Below, one piece after another: positions 24,341 through 32,903 of a stretch of 64,000 nt of DNA; within the stretch, counting starts at the first letter, position 1, and each line of letters begins with the position of its first letter. The DNA comes from Saccharopolyspora_D taberi. Its GTDB lineage: Bacteria > Actinomycetota > Actinomycetes > Mycobacteriales > Pseudonocardiaceae. The DNA lies in the NCBI RefSeq assembly GCF_039534165.1, contig NZ_BAAAUX010000023.1:62001-126000 (forward strand), given 5' to 3'. The notes under the pieces are model-generated. The model was not told the DNA's origin. It made no database searches and saw nothing but the letters and a program-made list of their open reading frames with translations. Position numbers and translations under genes: made by a program.

Positions 24341-24862
24341 TCACTGCGCCGACGGCGGGCGCATGGCGAGCTTGGCGAGCAGGTTGCGGCCCTCCTCGGC
24401 GTGCTTGGGCTGCGCCAGCACGTCGTAGCGGCCCGCGACCAGCTGGCTCGCGGAGGAGAAGTCGCGGCGGCCCCGCGTCGAGGCGTAGCCGACGGCGGCG
24501 AAGACCAGGCCGAACACCACGCCGGTGCCGAGGCCGACCAGCACCGGTCCGAGCCACGAGCCCTGCGGGGTGAACATGCCCATGATCAGGCCGACGAACA
24601 GGCCGAACCAGGCTCCCGAGGCCGCACCGCCGCCGAGCACCCGGCCCCAGCTGAGACGGCCGGTGACCCGCTCGACCAGCATCAGGTCGACCCCGACGAT
24701 GGTCACCTCCTGGACCGGGAAGTCGCTCTCGGCCAGGTGGTCGACGGCCCGCTGGGCCTCCTCGTACGTGCCGTACGAACCGATCGGCCAGCCGGTGGGC
24801 GGCGTCGGCAGACTCGGTGTACCCGCCGACGGCCGGCCCGCGCCGGTAAACGGGTTGGACAC
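24341..24862 (-). CDS. General stress protein 17M-like membrane protein
   Basis: 173 residues. The N-terminal half (GSYGTYEEAQRAVDHLAESD, VQEVTIVGVDL) fits the YflT/GSP17M domain. It is followed by two Gly-rich hydrophobic segments (GAASGAWFGLFVGLIMGMF and VLVGLGTGVVFGLVFAAVGYA) and a soluble tail. Start GTG 24862 is chosen because GGAGG lies eight bases upstream; a GTG three codons earlier overlaps that site. Family and position next to the lpqY region recall Rv1234. Role unknown, perhaps envelope stress. Confidence 0.78.
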   Translation of the reverse strand: MSNPFTGAGRPSAGTPSLPTPPTGWPIGSYGTYEEAQRAVDHLAESDFPVQEVTIVGVDLMLVERVTGRLSWGRVLGGGAASGAWFGLFVGLIMGMFTPQGSWLGPVLVGLGTGVVFGLVFAAVGYASTRGRRDFSSASQLVAGRYDVLAQPKHAEEGRNLLAKLAMRPPSAQ

Positions 24863-24969
24863 CGTGGACACCTCCGTGGGCTCGCGGGACTCGTGAAACG
24901 CAGGTCCGTTTCGTCCACTCCCAGGCTACTCCACGAGGAGATCAACGCTAGGCCGGAGCGCAGCGTCCC

Positions 24970-27900
24970 CTAGGGCCGAGGGCGCGGCCGGAGCACGTCG
25001 ACGGTGGCGCTCAGGATGGCGTGCGCGTACGCGCTGACGACCAAGGCGATCAAGATCCAGGAACCGCCGATCAGGCTCCCGTGCAGGAACAGGGTCCCGA
25101 AGAACACGACGAACGTCAGCGCCACCGCCAGGACCCGCGCGCCGGTCCGGTAGGCCAGCGTCGCGGGCCAGGTCAGCGCCGCCGCGGCCACCGAAAGCCC
25201 GAGCGGTGTGATCCGGAATCCCGTTGTCAGCAGCCAGAATTCGGCCGCGAGCAGGAGTACGGCGATGACGAGTCCGGGCAGCCAGCGCGCGAGTCCGCTG
25301 CCGTGCCCGAGCGACGCCCTGCCCAGCCACACCGCGAAGACGATCGTCAGCAGCACCGCGACGAGCACGCTGCTGCCGAAGGAGACCCCGGAGAAGTCGT
25401 AGAGCCCGAGCGGCCCCGGCTCGACGGGCTTGAACTGCGCCGCCGCGCAGAGGACCAGTTCGCCGTCGTCGGAATCCGGGCAGTCGGGTATCGAGAACGT
25501 CGTCGAACTCTCGTACTGGTCATAGGACAGCAGCTGAGCCCCCAGGCCGCTGATGTCCGCCCCGGTGAACGCCACCGCCGACGCGGCCAGGAACGCCACC
25601 AGCGCGGCCCGCTTCGGGGCGGCGAAGGCGAAGACGACCGCGAGCAGCAGCGGCTTGACCAGGGTCATGGCCCACCGCCCCAGCCGGGCGGGCACGCCCG
25701 GCCCGTCCGGGCGCGCTGCGCGGTAGGCCAGCAGCCCGAACCGGGTGGCCAGCGCGGCGGTCCGCCGCTCGCCCAGATCGGCCAGCCGCTCCCGGCCGAC
25801 GCCGTACCGCTCGACCTCGCGGGTCAGTTCCGCCGGCCCCGGCACCTCCGCCTCGGTCCCACCGCGCGGGTCAGCGCCGCGCGCCACGGTCCCCACGAAC
25901 GGGACCTCCTGCGCCGCGATCGTCCACTGCAGACGTTCGGTGAGCAGTTTCCTGGTCTCGGTCAGCGGATTCTCGTCGCCGGGCTCGGCGAACAGGGCGT
26001 CGAGTTCGGCGCGGACCTCGCCTGCCCGGGTGGTCCACAGCTCGGCGAGGAACGCCCGCCACTGCCCGGCCCGCTGCTCGTCGAGCTCGCCCAGCTCGGC
26101 CGCGCTCGGCTCGCTGACAATCGCCCGAAGCGCTTCGCCAACCCCGTCCGGCCCCAGCTCGGCGTTCTGCCGCACGATCCGCCGCGGATCGGCGAGCAGG
26201 TTCACCAGGCTGGCCGCCGCGTCCATCCGGCCCCACATCCAGTCGTTGGCCCGCCACCGGGCCGACAGGAAGGAACCGAAGTTCCCCAGGTCGTTGCCGC
26301 GGATCTTGTCCGCGATCCGCAGCGGCGCGCCCTCGTCGCACAACCCCTTGAACGGCAAGGAGGTCTGCTCGTCGCTGACGACCCGGAGCAGGTTGATGCG
26401 GGAGCCGGGAACCCGGCCGACGTCCAGCGGAGCGGTGAGCACGACCAGCGGGCGCAGCGCGCGGGACTCGGCTTCCTCCAGCAGCGAGTAGCCCAGCTGC
26501 TCCGGTTCGGCGAACTCCTCCCGGCCCGCGGCTGCCGCCGCCAGCTTCTCGACGATCCGGTGCAGCACCGCGGTCGCCTCGGCCACCGCGTCCACGCAGT
26601 CGGAGTCCTCCGGTGCCGCGTCCGCCCCCGACGACTCCACGATGGACCGGAGTTCGCGGGCGAACTCGGCCAGCTCGTGCTGGAACCGGTCGCCGCCGGT
26701 GACCTCGGCCAGCACCGCGCCCAGCAGCGGCCGGACCGGCGCGGGCAGCCGGTGCTGGAGGCGGTCCCGGCGGCGCAGGACCCGGTCGATCCAGCTGTCG
26801 AGCTCGCCGACCTCGACGATCGGCTCCAGCCGCGCGCCGTTGAGCCAGTAGCGGTCGGCGTGGCCCTCCAGCACGTCGGCGAACATCCGCAACCGGTACA
26901 GCTCCGACTTGCAGCGGCCGATCTCGGCGGTCTCCGGCGACCAGCGCTCGACGTCCCGCGCCCAGGCGATGCACTCCTGCACCGCGGAGGCCAGCCCGCG
27001 CACGTCGTCGAACAGCGCCGGGGTGGCCAGGGCTCCGAGGCGACGCGAAAGGTGCGCGGCCAGCACGTTGCGCGCCCGGGCCGACCAGCCCTGCAGCGGA
27101 TCACCCGGCACCGGCGGGAGCAGCCGGTGGTCCTCGGTGCCTTGCGGTTCCTCCAGCAGCTGCCGCACCGCCTGCGCGTCGAGCTCCGCCCGGATCACGG
27201 CGTGATCGGCCTCCACTGCCGCGGCCTGCGCGACCAGCTCCGACTCCCGCCGCTCCGGAGCGGCGGCGCGCAGCGGCGCGAAGAGCGCCTTGCGGCGCAG
27301 GGCGGTCCGCTCGACCACGCGGTTGTGCTCGTCGAGCGCGTCGAGGTCGGTCAGCAACGACTCCTGGCTCATCCGCGCGCGGATCGCGGTCGAGGCCACC
27401 GGCAGGCCGGAGCCGTCCGGGAGTTCGGTGTCCGACGCCGCGGGCTCGGGGTTGAGGTAGAGCAGCCAGCGCTGGGTCGGGCGGTCGGCGGGCGCGTCGG
27501 AGATGGCCCGGATCGCGGCGGTGACCGGGATGTTGTCCAGCACCCCGCCGTCGATCACCCGGTACGGCGTGCCGCCGGTGTTGACCTCCGAGAAGAGCCC
27601 GGCCAGGTTCGGCTCGCCCGCGGGCACCGGGCCGGTCGACGAGTGCACCGCAGACGGTTCGAAGGCGAACGGGAACGACGAAGTCGTCCTGGCGGCGAGG
27701 GCGAGCCTGCCGACCGTCTCCTCGAACCGCTCGCCCGCCTGGAAGTCCGAGAACGGGTCACCGGCCCGCCCCCGGTGCCGGAACCGGAACGACGCCGTGC
27801 GCCGTTCCTGGGTCAGCGGCCGGGAACGGCCGTCGTAGTGCCGCTCGACCACCGGGTCCAGCAGGGTCGCGGTGAGCAGCAGGTCGGCGCGGACGGCCGG

Positions 27901-28326
27901 GCGGTGCGGATCCGGCTCGACGTTGCCGGTGATGACCCGGGCCAGCTCGGTGCGGAAGTAGCCGTCGCCCTCCAGCAGCGACAGCGGGCGCGGGTGCCAG
28001 AACTTCGGCACCGGCCTGGCCATCGCCTCCAGGTCGGCCAGCTGGATCCACATCCGGCGCATCCGGTCGAAGGGCATGCCGTAGACCAGCGACGCCGACA
28101 GCAGGGTCGCGTTCAGCCCGCCCGCCGACGCGCCCGCGAGCACGTCCACCGACACCGAGTCGTACCCGGCGAGGCCGGCCAGCGCCGCCCACGGGTGCGG
28201 CTGCGGTTCCGCCAGCGCCGACCGCAGGTGGTTGATCTCGGCTACCGCGCCGCCGATCCACACCGCCATGCTCGCGCCGCCCCGCATCGCCAGCGCCAGC
28301 CGCAGTTCCTGCGCGTTCTCCCTCAC
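24970..28326 (-). CDS. Large patatin-like phospholipase with C-terminal membrane domain
   Basis: 1118 residues. RGGASMAVWIGGAVAEI near residue 15 is the oxyanion loop, VLAGASAGGLNATLL near residue 63 holds the GxSxG nucleophile, and VIDGGVLDNIPV near residue 260 has the catalytic Asp. The middle several hundred residues are helical and fit the DUF3376 region that follows patatin in actinobacterial proteins. The last 230 residues hold about seven to eight hydrophobic segments. This architecture implies a lipase acting at the inner membrane face. GTG 28326 follows a weak GAGGGGG site. A long antiparallel open frame covers it but is a composition artefact. Confidence 0.88.
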   Translation of the reverse strand: MRENAQELRLALAMRGGASMAVWIGGAVAEINHLRSALAEPQPHPWAALAGLAGYDSVSVDVLAGASAGGLNATLLSASLVYGMPFDRMRRMWIQLADLEAMARPVPKFWHPRPLSLLEGDGYFRTELARVITGNVEPDPHRPAVRADLLLTATLLDPVVERHYDGRSRPLTQERRTASFRFRHRGRAGDPFSDFQAGERFEETVGRLALAARTTSSFPFAFEPSAVHSSTGPVPAGEPNLAGLFSEVNTGGTPYRVIDGGVLDNIPVTAAIRAISDAPADRPTQRWLLYLNPEPAASDTELPDGSGLPVASTAIRARMSQESLLTDLDALDEHNRVVERTALRRKALFAPLRAAAPERRESELVAQAAAVEADHAVIRAELDAQAVRQLLEEPQGTEDHRLLPPVPGDPLQGWSARARNVLAAHLSRRLGALATPALFDDVRGLASAVQECIAWARDVERWSPETAEIGRCKSELYRLRMFADVLEGHADRYWLNGARLEPIVEVGELDSWIDRVLRRRDRLQHRLPAPVRPLLGAVLAEVTGGDRFQHELAEFARELRSIVESSGADAAPEDSDCVDAVAEATAVLHRIVEKLAAAAAGREEFAEPEQLGYSLLEEAESRALRPLVVLTAPLDVGRVPGSRINLLRVVSDEQTSLPFKGLCDEGAPLRIADKIRGNDLGNFGSFLSARWRANDWMWGRMDAAASLVNLLADPRRIVRQNAELGPDGVGEALRAIVSEPSAAELGELDEQRAGQWRAFLAELWTTRAGEVRAELDALFAEPGDENPLTETRKLLTERLQWTIAAQEVPFVGTVARGADPRGGTEAEVPGPAELTREVERYGVGRERLADLGERRTAALATRFGLLAYRAARPDGPGVPARLGRWAMTLVKPLLLAVVFAFAAPKRAALVAFLAASAVAFTGADISGLGAQLLSYDQYESSTTFSIPDCPDSDDGELVLCAAAQFKPVEPGPLGLYDFSGVSFGSSVLVAVLLTIVFAVWLGRASLGHGSGLARWLPGLVIAVLLLAAEFWLLTTGFRITPLGLSVAAAALTWPATLAYRTGARVLAVALTFVVFFGTLFLHGSLIGGSWILIALVVSAYAHAILSATVDVLRPRPRP

Positions 28327-28413
28327 CGGCCCAGCAGCCCCCTCGCGAAGTGATCGGTGCAGTACCGAAAGCTACCTCGCGGGCAGGACCGGACGAAGAT
28401 CGACCGGAGGCGG

Positions 28414-29394
28414 TCAGCCCGACGGCCGAGCCGATTGCTCTGATGGTGCCGTCCAGCGGCTCGTCCGGCGCATCCCGGCCGCCCGGCCCTTGCCCGCGAC
28501 GACCAGCGCCATCTTCCGGGACGCCTCGTCGATCATCTCGTCGCCGAGCATCGCCGCGCCGCGCTTGCCGCCGGCTTCGGAGGTGTGCCACTCGTAGGCG
28601 TCGAGGATGTTCTCCGCGTGGTCGTAGTCCTCCTGGCGCGGCGAGAAGATCTCGTTGACCGCGTCGACCTGCGCGGGGTGCAGCACCCACTTGCCGTCGT
28701 AGCCCAGCGCCGCCGACCGGCCGCCCACCCGGCGCAGCCCGTCGACGTCCTTGATCTGCAGGTACGGCCCGTCCACGGCCTGGACGCCGAACGCGCGGGC
28801 GGCCATCAGCATCCGCATCAGGATGTAGTGGTAGGCGTCGCCGGTGTCGTAGCCCGGTGGCTGGTGGCCGACGGTCAGCGAGCGCATGTTGATCGAGGCC
28901 ATGAAGTCGGCCGGGCCGTAGACCAGCGCCTCGACCCGGGGCGAGGCGGCGGCGATCGCGTCCACCTCGACCAGTCCGGCGGCGTCCTCGATCTGCGGCT
29001 CGATGCCGATCCGGCCGACCTCCAGGCCGGTGGCCTTCTCCACCTGGGTCAGCGTCAGGTCCAGCCAGCGCACGTGCTCGGCGGCGCTGGTCTTGGGCAG
29101 GATGATCGTGTCCAGGTTGGCGCCCGCGCCCTCCACGACCCGCACGACGTCCTGGTAGGTCCACTCGGTGGTCAGATCGTTCACCCGCACCGAGCGGGTC
29201 TTGGCGCCCCAGCCGCCCTCGTTGAGGGCGCCGACGATCCGGTCCCTGGCCTCGGCCTTGGCCAGCGGGGCGACCGCGTCCTCCAGGTCGAGGAAGAACT
29301 GGTCGACGGCCAGCCCCCTGGCCTTGTCGATCATCTTCGCGCTGGAGCCGGGCACGGCCAGGCAGCTGCGGCGCGGGCGCAGTCGGTCGACCAC
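28414..29394 (-). CDS. CoA-ester lyase of the HpcH/HpaI (CitE-like) family
   Basis: 326 residues. RRSCLAVPGSSAKMIDKARGL, FLDLEDAVAPLAKAEAR, and IGIEPQIEDAAGLVEVD are characteristic of CitE-like/malyl-CoA lyases; the Glu and Asp there bind Mg2+. Members cleave or form citramalyl-, malyl- or methylmalyl-CoA. An extended C terminus (about 30 residues of Arg/Ser-rich tail) is unusual. GTG 29394 is chosen for its AGGAGG five bases upstream; a GTG at 29433 adds 13 unlikely residues. Ends 87 bases upstream of the patatin gene, on the same strand. Exact substrate unknown. Confidence 0.85.
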   Translation of the reverse strand: MVDRLRPRRSCLAVPGSSAKMIDKARGLAVDQFFLDLEDAVAPLAKAEARDRIVGALNEGGWGAKTRSVRVNDLTTEWTYQDVVRVVEGAGANLDTIILPKTSAAEHVRWLDLTLTQVEKATGLEVGRIGIEPQIEDAAGLVEVDAIAAASPRVEALVYGPADFMASINMRSLTVGHQPPGYDTGDAYHYILMRMLMAARAFGVQAVDGPYLQIKDVDGLRRVGGRSAALGYDGKWVLHPAQVDAVNEIFSPRQEDYDHAENILDAYEWHTSEAGGKRGAAMLGDEMIDEASRKMALVVAGKGRAAGMRRTSRWTAPSEQSARPSG

Positions 29395-29469
29395 GGTGTC
29401 CTCCTCGATCGGCGTCGCTGTCGTATCTACCACGCCGGGCCCGGCCCGGACTGTGATCGCGACCGCAGG

Positions 29470-29868
29470 TCAGGCGGCGTCGAGGTCCTTCATCAGCTCG
29501 ACCACCGCGGGCGCGGTCTCGGCCTGCGCCAGGTACTCGGCGCAGGTCATCCAGGCCATCTCGGCGATCTCCGCCGCGGGCGCGGGAGTCCCGGCCAGCT
29601 CCGCCGAGTAGCAGCGGAGGTCGACCCGCACCCCTTCGCCCTGGCCGTAGGCGTCGGTGACGTAGCGGCCGACGAAGCGCTCCGACCCGGCCAGCAGGTC
29701 CACCCCGAGCTCCTCGACGACCTCGCGGCGCAACGCCTCCAGCTCGGTCTCCCCGGGTTCGATCTTGCCGCCCGCCAGGTAGAACGCGGCGTGGTGGCGG
29801 GCGCGCACCAGCAGCGCCCGGCCGTCCACGCGGTGGACCAGGCCGACGACGCGGAGGATTTCGCTCAC
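29470..29868 (-). CDS. Nudix hydrolase
   Basis: 132 residues with Nudix box GGKIEPGETELEALRREVVE then ELG near residues 33-55. The N terminus RVVGLVHRVDGRALLVRAR is the standard first strands. GTG 29868 has GAGG about ten bases upstream; the longer start at 29886 lacks support. Upstream lies a degenerate repeat region, and downstream (75 bases) the CoA-ester lyase gene. Possibly a pyrophosphatase for a nucleotide derivative; no further inference possible. Confidence 0.88.
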   Translation of the reverse strand: MSEILRVVGLVHRVDGRALLVRARHHAAFYLAGGKIEPGETELEALRREVVEELGVDLLAGSERFVGRYVTDAYGQGEGVRVDLRCYSAELAGTPAPAAEIAEMAWMTCAEYLAQAETAPAVVELMKDLDAA

Positions 29869-29916
29869 CCGGCCATCCTCACGCACCAGGTGACGGCTGC
29901 ACGCACTGGCCCGGGC

Positions 29917-30096
29917 GGCTTGGAGGCCGGGCGGTTCGATTCCGACCGGCGCACGTATGCGCGCGCTGCCTCAACAGGCTCGGCAGCCGAGCGGGTTCAA
30001 TGTCGACCGACGCACGCCCGTGCGCACGGTCCAGCGAGCCTGGCAGGCGAATGATTCGACGTCGACCGCCTCACGCCTGCAGGCACCGGCCTGGCC
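29917..30096. repeat. Three imperfect 60-bp tandem repeats
   Basis: Units begin at about 29917, 29977 and 30037, period 60. Conserved blocks: a GGCT-GG-GCC hairpin at the start, TTCGAT or TTCAAT 18-19 bases in, then the CGACCG-CGCACG block. A fourth, shifted remnant reaches the MarR 3' end. It fills the gap between the MarR stop and the Nudix start, so it also contains that Nudix promoter. No gene is seen in it. Confidence 0.7.
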
Positions 30097-30131
30097 CATG
30101 ACGAGCACCGCCGGATGCAGACGGTTTCGCC

Positions 30132-30623
30132 TCACGCCTGCGCGCGCTGGCCCGGCGGGGCGGGCACACCTCCGTCCGCCAGGCGCTCGCACCAGCGCAC
30201 CAGTTCCGCCAGTTCTCCGCCCTGGGCAGCGCGGAGGAAGTACCGGGCGACGCCGTTGCGGTGCGTCGCCGACGCGGTGCGCAACCGGTGCTCACCGCGT
30301 TCGGTGATCACCGCCTGCACCCCGCGCCCGTCGGAGTCCACCCGGACCCGGCGCACCAGCCCGAGCCGCTCCAGCCGGTCCACGAGCCTGGTCACGCCGG
30401 ACCTGGAGAGCAGCACGGCGTCGGCGAGTTCGGTCATCCGCAACCGCTGTTCGGGGGCTTCGGCCAGCGCTTCGAGGACGTCGTAGGCGGCCAGCGTGAG
30501 CCGCTGTTCGGCGATGAGGTCACCTTCGAGGCAGCGGGTGACCCGAGCGTGCGCACGGAGGAAGGACCGGTACGCCAGCAGTTCGGTTCGAGTGGGTAAT
30601 CGTTCTAGACCCGTCTCGGTCAC
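30132..30623 (-). CDS. MarR-family regulator
   Basis: 163 residues. Winged helix: RMTELADAVLLSRSGVTRLVDRLERLGLVRR near residues 63-93, wing VDSDGRGVQAVITERG. GTG 30623 is preceded by TAATAT ending eight bases upstream, so probably leaderless; GATCGATC lies in the same short region and may be part of its operator. Divergent from mrp across 168 bases. The regulated gene is unknown; the Nudix gene downstream on the same strand is separated by the 60-bp repeats. Confidence 0.88.
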   Translation of the reverse strand: MTETGLERLPTRTELLAYRSFLRAHARVTRCLEGDLIAEQRLTLAAYDVLEALAEAPEQRLRMTELADAVLLSRSGVTRLVDRLERLGLVRRVRVDSDGRGVQAVITERGEHRLRTASATHRNGVARYFLRAAQGGELAELVRWCERLADGGVPAPPGQRAQA

Positions 30624-30791
30624 GTCGATCGATATTACGGACCGCGTTCACCCGACTCCGAAGCGCCCCTGGATCCCGGCCGGTGGGCGCCGTGGATGGG
30701 GTGAACGCGCGGCCACTACTGTCCGCGTGCTACCGGTCCGTAGCATGGAGGCAGCAGCGCAGACGCGCAGAAAGGTCGGTGTCAGGCAACC

Positions 30792-31928
30792 GTGACCACT
30801 ACGCAGTCCACACCCACCGAAGAGGCCGTGCGGCGGGCTCTGGGCAAGGTCCTGGACCCGGAGATCAACAAGCCGATCACCGATCTCGGCATGGTCAAGT
30901 CGGTCTCCGTCGCGGGCGGCGACGTCGCCGTCGAGGTCTACCTGACGGTCAAGGGCTGCCCGATGCGCGAGACCATCACCCAGCGGGTCACCTCCGCGGT
31001 CTCCGAGGTCGAAGGCGTCGCGAACGTCTCCGTCGAGCTCGACGTGATGAGCGACGAGCAGCGCACCGAGCTGCGCAAGAAGCTGCGGGGCAGCTCCGAG
31101 GAGCCGCGCATCCCGTTCGCCGAGCCCGGCTCGATGACCCGGGTCTACTGCGTGGCCTCCGGCAAGGGCGGCGTCGGCAAGTCCAGCGTCACCGTCAACC
31201 TGGCCGCCGCGATGGCCAAGCGCGGGCTGTCGGTCGGGGTCGTCGACGCCGACATCTACGGCCACTCGGTGCCGCGCATGCTCGGCGCCGGGGGCAAGCC
31301 GACCCAGGTCGACAAGATGATCATGCCGCCGCAGGCGCACGGGGTGAAGGTCATCTCCATCGGCATGTTCACCCCGGGCAACACCCCGGTGGTCTGGCGC
31401 GGGCCGATGCTGCACCGCGCGCTGCAGCAGTTCCTCTCCGACGTCTTCTGGGGCGACCTCGACGTCCTGCTGCTGGACCTGCCGCCGGGCACCGGCGACG
31501 TGGCGCTGTCGACCGCGCAGCTGATCCCCAACGCCGAGATCCTGGTGGTCACCACCCCGCAGCAGGCCGCGGCCGAGGTCGCCGAGCGCGCGGGCGCGAT
31601 CGCGATGCAGACCCGCCAGCGGCTGGCCGGGGTCGTCGAGAACATGTCCTGGATGGAGATGCCCGACGGCTCCCGGATGGAGGTCTTCGGCTCCGGCGGC
31701 GGCCAGATCGTGGCCGACTCGCTGACCCGCGCGATCGGGTCCGAGGTGCCGCTGCTTGGCCAGGTGCCGCTGGACCCGCGGCTGCGGGAGGCTGGCGACA
31801 ACGGCAAGCCGCTGGTGCTGGAGGACCCGGACTCGCCTGCCGCCGCGGTGCTCAACGACGTCGCCAAGCGGCTGTCCACCCGCGCCCGCGGGCTGGCCGG
31901 GCGGATGCTGTCGGTCTCGCCCGCGTAA
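30792..31928 (+). CDS. mrp: Mrp/ApbC P-loop iron-sulfur carrier protein
   Basis: 378 residues from GTG 30792. N-terminal MIP18-like domain (residues 10-90, GCPMRETI) is followed by a ParA-like ATPase with deviant Walker A SGKGGVGKSS near residue 124 and switch LDLPPGTGD. Mrp proteins carry Fe-S clusters between scaffold and target. The CxxC normally near the end of the ATPase domain is absent (here ENMSWMEMPDGSRMEVFG), as I recall for the mycobacterial Mrp too. -10-like TAGCAT lies near 30742. Corresponds to Rv1229c. A hairpin follows the stop. Confidence 0.92.
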   Translation: MTTTQSTPTEEAVRRALGKVLDPEINKPITDLGMVKSVSVAGGDVAVEVYLTVKGCPMRETITQRVTSAVSEVEGVANVSVELDVMSDEQRTELRKKLRGSSEEPRIPFAEPGSMTRVYCVASGKGGVGKSSVTVNLAAAMAKRGLSVGVVDADIYGHSVPRMLGAGGKPTQVDKMIMPPQAHGVKVISIGMFTPGNTPVVWRGPMLHRALQQFLSDVFWGDLDVLLLDLPPGTGDVALSTAQLIPNAEILVVTTPQQAAAEVAERAGAIAMQTRQRLAGVVENMSWMEMPDGSRMEVFGSGGGQIVADSLTRAIGSEVPLLGQVPLDPRLREAGDNGKPLVLEDPDSPAAAVLNDVAKRLSTRARGLAGRMLSVSPA

Positions 31929-31936
31929 CGATTCCG

Positions 31937-31964
31937 CGCGGGACCGTCACCCGGCGGTCCCGCG
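31937..31964. terminator. Terminator between mrp and the methyltransferase gene
   Basis: CGCGGGACCG (31937-31946) pairs perfectly with CGGTCCCGCG (31955-31964), eight-base loop, between two convergent genes. Confidence 0.8.
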
Positions 31965-31990
31965 TCAGGTCCCGGCGCGTCAGGTCCTGG
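31961..31990 (-). repeat. 15-bp tandem duplication at the methyltransferase stop
   Basis: 31961-31975 and 31976-31990 match at 14 of 15 positions (unit CGCGTCAGGTCC plus three bases). The stop codon of the methyltransferase (complement of 31980-31982) is in one copy and an equivalent triplet is in the other. Confidence 0.85.
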
Positions 31991-32591
31991 CGACGGCGAG
32001 CAGTCCCTCGCCGACCGGCAGGCGCACCGGAACGAGGGTTTCGTCCGAGCGCACCAGGCGCAGCAGCTCGCGCAGCGCGAGCGATGCCGGGTCGCGGCGC
32101 GCGTCGTCGTCCGCGCGGACCCCGGCGAAGACGATCACGCCGCCGGGGCGCAGCAGACGCAGCCCGAGCTCCAGGAACACCGGGTAGTCGGTGCGGGCGC
32201 CGAAGACCGAGACCAGGTCGTAGCCGCCCTCGGTGAGCCGGGACATGACGTCGGTCGGCAGCCCGGTGATCAGCCGCGCGCGCCCGGCCGGGATGCCGGC
32301 CCCGGTCAGCGCCGCGCGGGCCGCCCGCTGCCCGGCCTGGTCCACGTCGATCGAGGTCAGCACGCCTTCCGGCACCATGCCCCTGAGCAGCCACAGCGAG
32401 TGCGCACCCGTGCCGGTGCCGATCTCGACGACCGCCTTCGCGCGCAGCGCGGCGGCCAGGAACCGCAGCACGTGCCCCGGCGTCATCTCGCCGGCGTCGT
32501 CCTGGGCGGGCACGGCGCCGGTGCGGGGCGGACCGCTCCGCATCGCATCCCGGCCGACCGGCCCGGCACCGATCGGTGTCTCGGGTATCAC
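31980..32591 (-). CDS. O-methyltransferase family SAM enzyme (Rv1220c-like)
   Basis: 203 residues. VVEIGTGTGAHSLWLLRGM near residue 55 is the SAM-binding motif I, followed by LTSIDVDQAG (motif II) and YDLVSVFGA. Class I O-methyltransferase of the catechol/caffeoyl-CoA type; substrate unknown. Start GTG 32591, because TAGCCT ends eight bases upstream; the TTG at 32600 overlaps that -10. Divergent from sigE, as Rv1220c is from sigE in M. tuberculosis. Confidence 0.88.
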   Translation of the reverse strand: MIPETPIGAGPVGRDAMRSGPPRTGAVPAQDDAGEMTPGHVLRFLAAALRAKAVVEIGTGTGAHSLWLLRGMVPEGVLTSIDVDQAGQRAARAALTGAGIPAGRARLITGLPTDVMSRLTEGGYDLVSVFGARTDYPVFLELGLRLLRPGGVIVFAGVRADDDARRDPASLALRELLRLVRSDETLVPVRLPVGEGLLAVART

Positions 32592-32719
32592 AACGCGCAA
32601 GGCTAACGGCGAGCCCTCAGGCGGCGAACACGCGCGGGCCGATCGTTAGAGGCCCGTTTCCGTCGGAGGCATCCCTTAGGCCATTGGCGTGAGCCGCACG
32701 TCACGGGGTCCGGACGGGT

Positions 32720-32737
32720 TCTCAGGCTGCTCTCAGG
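32720..32737 (+). promoter_or_regulatory. Tandem TCTCAGG boxes upstream of sigE
   Basis: TCTCAGG occurs at 32720-32726 and 32731-32737, 11 bases apart (one helical turn). Such spaced octamer-like direct repeats resemble the boxes bound by the response regulator MprA upstream of mycobacterial sigE. Similarity to MprA sites is from memory and the regulator is not in this window. Confidence 0.45.
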
Positions 32738-32837
32738 TGGCTTTCATGCCCGCCTCACCGGGGTAGAGGAGATTGGTGGCGTCACATCCGGTGGTCTCGG
32801 CGCATCCCATCCCAACAACACCAAGACAGACCGCACC

Positions 32838-32863
32838 GGAACAAAGCGACCACCATGGTCGTT
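32838..32863 (+). promoter_or_regulatory. ECF-type (SigE-like) promoter of sigE
   Basis: GGAAC (32838-32842), 17-base spacer, CGTT (32860-32863): the -35/-10 pattern of group IV sigma factors. It lies 41 bases upstream of the sigE ATG and would let SigE activate itself. The spacer contains the palindrome CGACCA-CCA-TGGTCG. The rest of the 32592-32903 gap has no gene. Confidence 0.6.
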
Positions 32864-32903
32864 CCAACTAGGCAGCCGCCCGCAGGAGGTGGGTTCTCGC
32901 CCG

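Noticed and set aside
25021..28353. 1110-codon plus-strand open frame opposite the patatin gene
   Set aside because: Its residues are Arg/Gln/Gly/Pro-rich without any domain pattern. It is the GC-rich antisense of a clearly functional patatin gene.
29931..29945. GGTTCGATTCC, identical to a tRNA T-arm consensus, in the 60-bp repeats
   Set aside because: No acceptor stem, D-arm or anticodon arm could be formed around it. The other repeat copies diverge in this segment.
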